Translations under genes and position numbers: made by a program
Part shown: positions 62,229 through 64,000 of the stretch, piece after piece
Numbering within the stretch: the first letter of the stretch is position 1
How the letters are laid out: each line of letters starts with the position of its first letter
From: Mycobacterium sp. UM_CSW
GTDB taxonomy: Bacteria > Actinomycetota > Actinomycetes > Mycobacteriales > Mycobacteriaceae
Direction of reading: 5' to 3'
Assembly (NCBI RefSeq): GCF_000455205.1
Contig: NZ_AUWQ01000041.1
Span: 1-64,000 of the forward strand
Length of the DNA: 64,000 bases
Notes under the pieces: generated by a model
The model's input: the letters and a program-made list of their open reading frames with translations, nothing else
The model's database searches: none
What the model was told of the DNA's origin: nothing

Positions 62229-63853
62229 CAGGATCCCTTGATCAGTGAGAATCCCTTGTAGCCGGCGTCGGCGACCTCGGTGCAGATGTCGAGATAGACC
62301 CCGAAGCCGCCGATGAAAAGCATGAACACGCGCGGCTTCCCGGGGATGTTCGCGCCGAGGTACCACGAGTTGGCCTTGGTAAACAGGGTGGCGTCGGCCC
62401 GGCGGGCGCACTCGGCGACCCAGTCATCGACCGCGTCCGGGGTCGCCTCGATCGCGGTGTAGCCGTGGGCGTCGAGGTAGGTGATGCAATCGGCGATCCA
62501 GTTCACGTGGGCCTCGGCGTGCAACACCATGTTCGCCAGCACCGCGGGAGCCCCCGGGCCGCATATCACGAAGAGATTGGGGAACCCGTCGACGCCCAAA
62601 CCGAGGTAGGTGCGCGGTCCTTCGCGCCAGTAATCACGGAGCCGCCTGCCGCCCCGGCCGACGATGTCGATCTTGGTCAGCGCACCGGTCATCGCGTCGA
62701 AGCCGGTCGCGAGCACGATCATGTCGACGTCGTAGTGGGCGTCGGTGGTGTTGATCCCGGTCGGGTCGATGGACTCGATCGGTGTGTTGCGCACGCTGAC
62801 CAACTTCACATTAGGGCGATTGAAAGTTTGAAAGTAGTTGGTGTCGGTGCAGATTCGCTTGGTACCGATCGGGTGGTCGTTAGGGATCAGCAGTTCGGCC
62901 AGCGACGGGTCGTCGATGACCGCACGGACCTTCTCTTCGTAGAACTTGCGGGCCTCGTCGTTGGCGGCCGGGTCGACCATCTGGTCCGTGAAGGTCTTGG
63001 AGAACAGCACGCCGCCGAGATCCCAGCGCTTCTCGAATGCCGCGCGGCGTTCCTCGGGCGTGGCCTCCATCGTCGGCTTGGGATACGCCACGTGGGGCGA
63101 ACCGCCGGAGCTGCGCCATGACGCCCGCCGCCGCTTCGCGTAGTTGGCCTTGACCTCGGCGCGGTCGGCATCGGTGAGAGGCCGATTGCCCGCGGGCACG
63201 CTGTAATTCGGGGTGCGCTGGAAGACATAGAGCTGGGACGCGGCTTCGGCGATGATCGGGATCGACTGGATGCCAGACGATCCGGTGCCGATCACCGCCA
63301 CCCGCTTGCCGGTGAAGTCCACCGGCTCGTGGGGCCACGATGCGGTGTGGTGGACATCCCCGGCGAAGGTCTCCAACCCGGGGAAGGAAGGGGTCAGCGC
63401 CGCCGACAAGGGGCCGGTTGCCATCAGGCAGAACCGTGCGGTTACCTGCTCGCCGCTATCGGTGGTCACCGTCCAGCGCAGGCTCCGTTCGTCGACTACC
63501 GCCGACGTAATGCGGGCGTTCAAGGTCACGTCGCGGCGCAGATCCAGTCGGTCGGCGACCCAGTGGATGTAAGCGAGGATCTCGGCCTGGGTGGCGTACT
63601 TCTCCGACCAATCCCACTCCTGCTGCAATTCATCCGAAAACGAGTAGCAATAGTCCACGCTTTCGACGTCGCAGCGGGCGCCGGGATATCGGTTGAAGTA
63701 CCAGGTACCGCCAATGTCGGGCCCGCTCTCGAAGACCCGGACGCTCAACCCCGCCGACCGTAGCTTGTGCAGCGCGTAGAGGCCCGCGAAGCCCGCACCG
63801 ACGACAACGGCATCGACTTCCGGGGCCACCCGCGGATCACTGGCAGTCTTCAC
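62228..63853 (-). CDS. Baeyer-Villiger monooxygenase (cyclohexanone-monooxygenase-like)
   Basis: The 541-residue flavoprotein has FAD motif VVGAGFAG, GGTWYFNRYPGARCD, fingerprint FAGDVHHTASWP, NADPH motif VIGTGSSGIQ and LATGFDAMTG. It is a complete type I BVMO of cyclic-ketone type. The GTG start follows TACCGT at 8 nt (probably leaderless). It is paired with the mycofactocin-coupled SDR. Confidence 0.92.
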   Translation of the reverse strand: MKTASDPRVAPEVDAVVVGAGFAGLYALHKLRSAGLSVRVFESGPDIGGTWYFNRYPGARCDVESVDYCYSFSDELQQEWDWSEKYATQAEILAYIHWVADRLDLRRDVTLNARITSAVVDERSLRWTVTTDSGEQVTARFCLMATGPLSAALTPSFPGLETFAGDVHHTASWPHEPVDFTGKRVAVIGTGSSGIQSIPIIAEAASQLYVFQRTPNYSVPAGNRPLTDADRAEVKANYAKRRRASWRSSGGSPHVAYPKPTMEATPEERRAAFEKRWDLGGVLFSKTFTDQMVDPAANDEARKFYEEKVRAVIDDPSLAELLIPNDHPIGTKRICTDTNYFQTFNRPNVKLVSVRNTPIESIDPTGINTTDAHYDVDMIVLATGFDAMTGALTKIDIVGRGGRRLRDYWREGPRTYLGLGVDGFPNLFVICGPGAPAVLANMVLHAEAHVNWIADCITYLDAHGYTAIEATPDAVDDWVAECARRADATLFTKANSWYLGANIPGKPRVFMLFIGGFGVYLDICTEVADAGYKGFSLIKGS

Positions 63854-63861
63854 GGGTGTCT

Positions 63862-63867
63862 ACGGTA
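63862..63867 (-). promoter_or_regulatory. Probable leaderless -10 box of the second BVMO gene
   Basis: TACCGT is followed by 8 nt and GTG 63853, one base longer than the usual leaderless spacing. Confidence 0.45.
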
Positions 63868-63984
63868 GGTCGCGGCGGGCACCGTCAGCCGCGATCTCCC
63901 GGTGACCGGACGCCGTGATAACGGCCTCCCGGCCATCGGAATGAAGCAGCCGCCCGTGCTGTCCGCCTCGTAAGAATCGCGGGC

Positions 63985-64000
63985 ATGCCAGAAGTCCGAA
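63985..64000 (+). CDS. Possible start of a gene running off the window
   Basis: ATG CCA GAA GTC CGA begins at 63985 and stays open to the edge. It is divergent from the BVMO gene. There is too little sequence to identify it. Confidence 0.25.

Noticed and set aside
41071-63853. Additional KstR or KstR2 boxes in the catabolic island
   Set aside because: I looked at the island promoter regions for AACNNGTT and CAAGNNCTTG cores and found none.

Overview
The window is a GC-rich, densely coded actinobacterial chromosome segment. It is almost certainly from a nontuberculous Mycobacterium. The evidence is an MMPL-family transporter, paired DUF732 secreted proteins, PknE with its DsbA-type sensor domain, a cyclopropane-mycolate-type methyltransferase, DUF2510/TM2 proteins, a mycofactocin-coupled SDR, KstD/KshA/HsaA/HsaC-like enzymes, and many leaderless promoters (TANNNT 6-8 nt before the start codon). 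No rRNA, tRNA, insertion sequence, prophage or CRISPR array was seen.

Layout. 1-4 kb: an MMPL transporter, a small helical protein and a 4Fe-4S protein with a palindromic operator over its start. 4.3-8.3 kb: the sulfate importer subI-cysT-cysW-cysA, preceded by a leaderless cysteine-rich upstream ORF and a hairpin that buries the subI ribosome-binding site. 8.3-9.1 kb: two tandem DUF732 secreted proteins. 9.4-11.9 kb: a phospholipid trio (CDP-alcohol phosphatidyltransferase-like, PlsC-like, CdsA-like). 12-20 kb: N-acetylglutaminylglutamine amide (NAGGN) osmolyte genes, an MFS transporter, a small membrane protein and type III glutamine synthetase.

20.3-34.4 kb is an accessory sensing region. 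It holds three paralogous transmembrane Ser/Thr kinases with duplicated four-cysteine extracytoplasmic lobes, and pknE. It also holds a methionine-rich membrane protein behind a RicR-like copper operator, a flavin/pyrimidine-reductase/permease operon, an ArsR-arsenate-reductase fusion and a multicopper oxidase. I read it as a possible metal and redox envelope-stress region; that is inference.

34.5-41 kb: housekeeping-like membrane proteins, an oxidoreductase behind a perfect KstR-type box, a hydrolase and a PadR regulator. 41-63.9 kb: a large catabolic island with a KstD-like dehydrogenase, KshA-like Rieske oxygenase, acyl-CoA ligase, two Baeyer-Villiger monooxygenases, two HSL-type esterases, five SDRs (one mycofactocin-coupled), an HsaA-like flavin hydroxylase, an extradiol dioxygenase, NTF2-like and Dabb-like proteins and an IclR regulator. 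Together these suggest breakdown of a steroid- or terpenoid-like cyclic ketone through hydroxylation, Baeyer-Villiger esterification, ester cleavage and ring opening.

Two sequence-level patterns recur. One is a 63-bp element present three times upstream of plus-strand genes. The other is a widespread leaderless promoter layout, which also settles several start codons.
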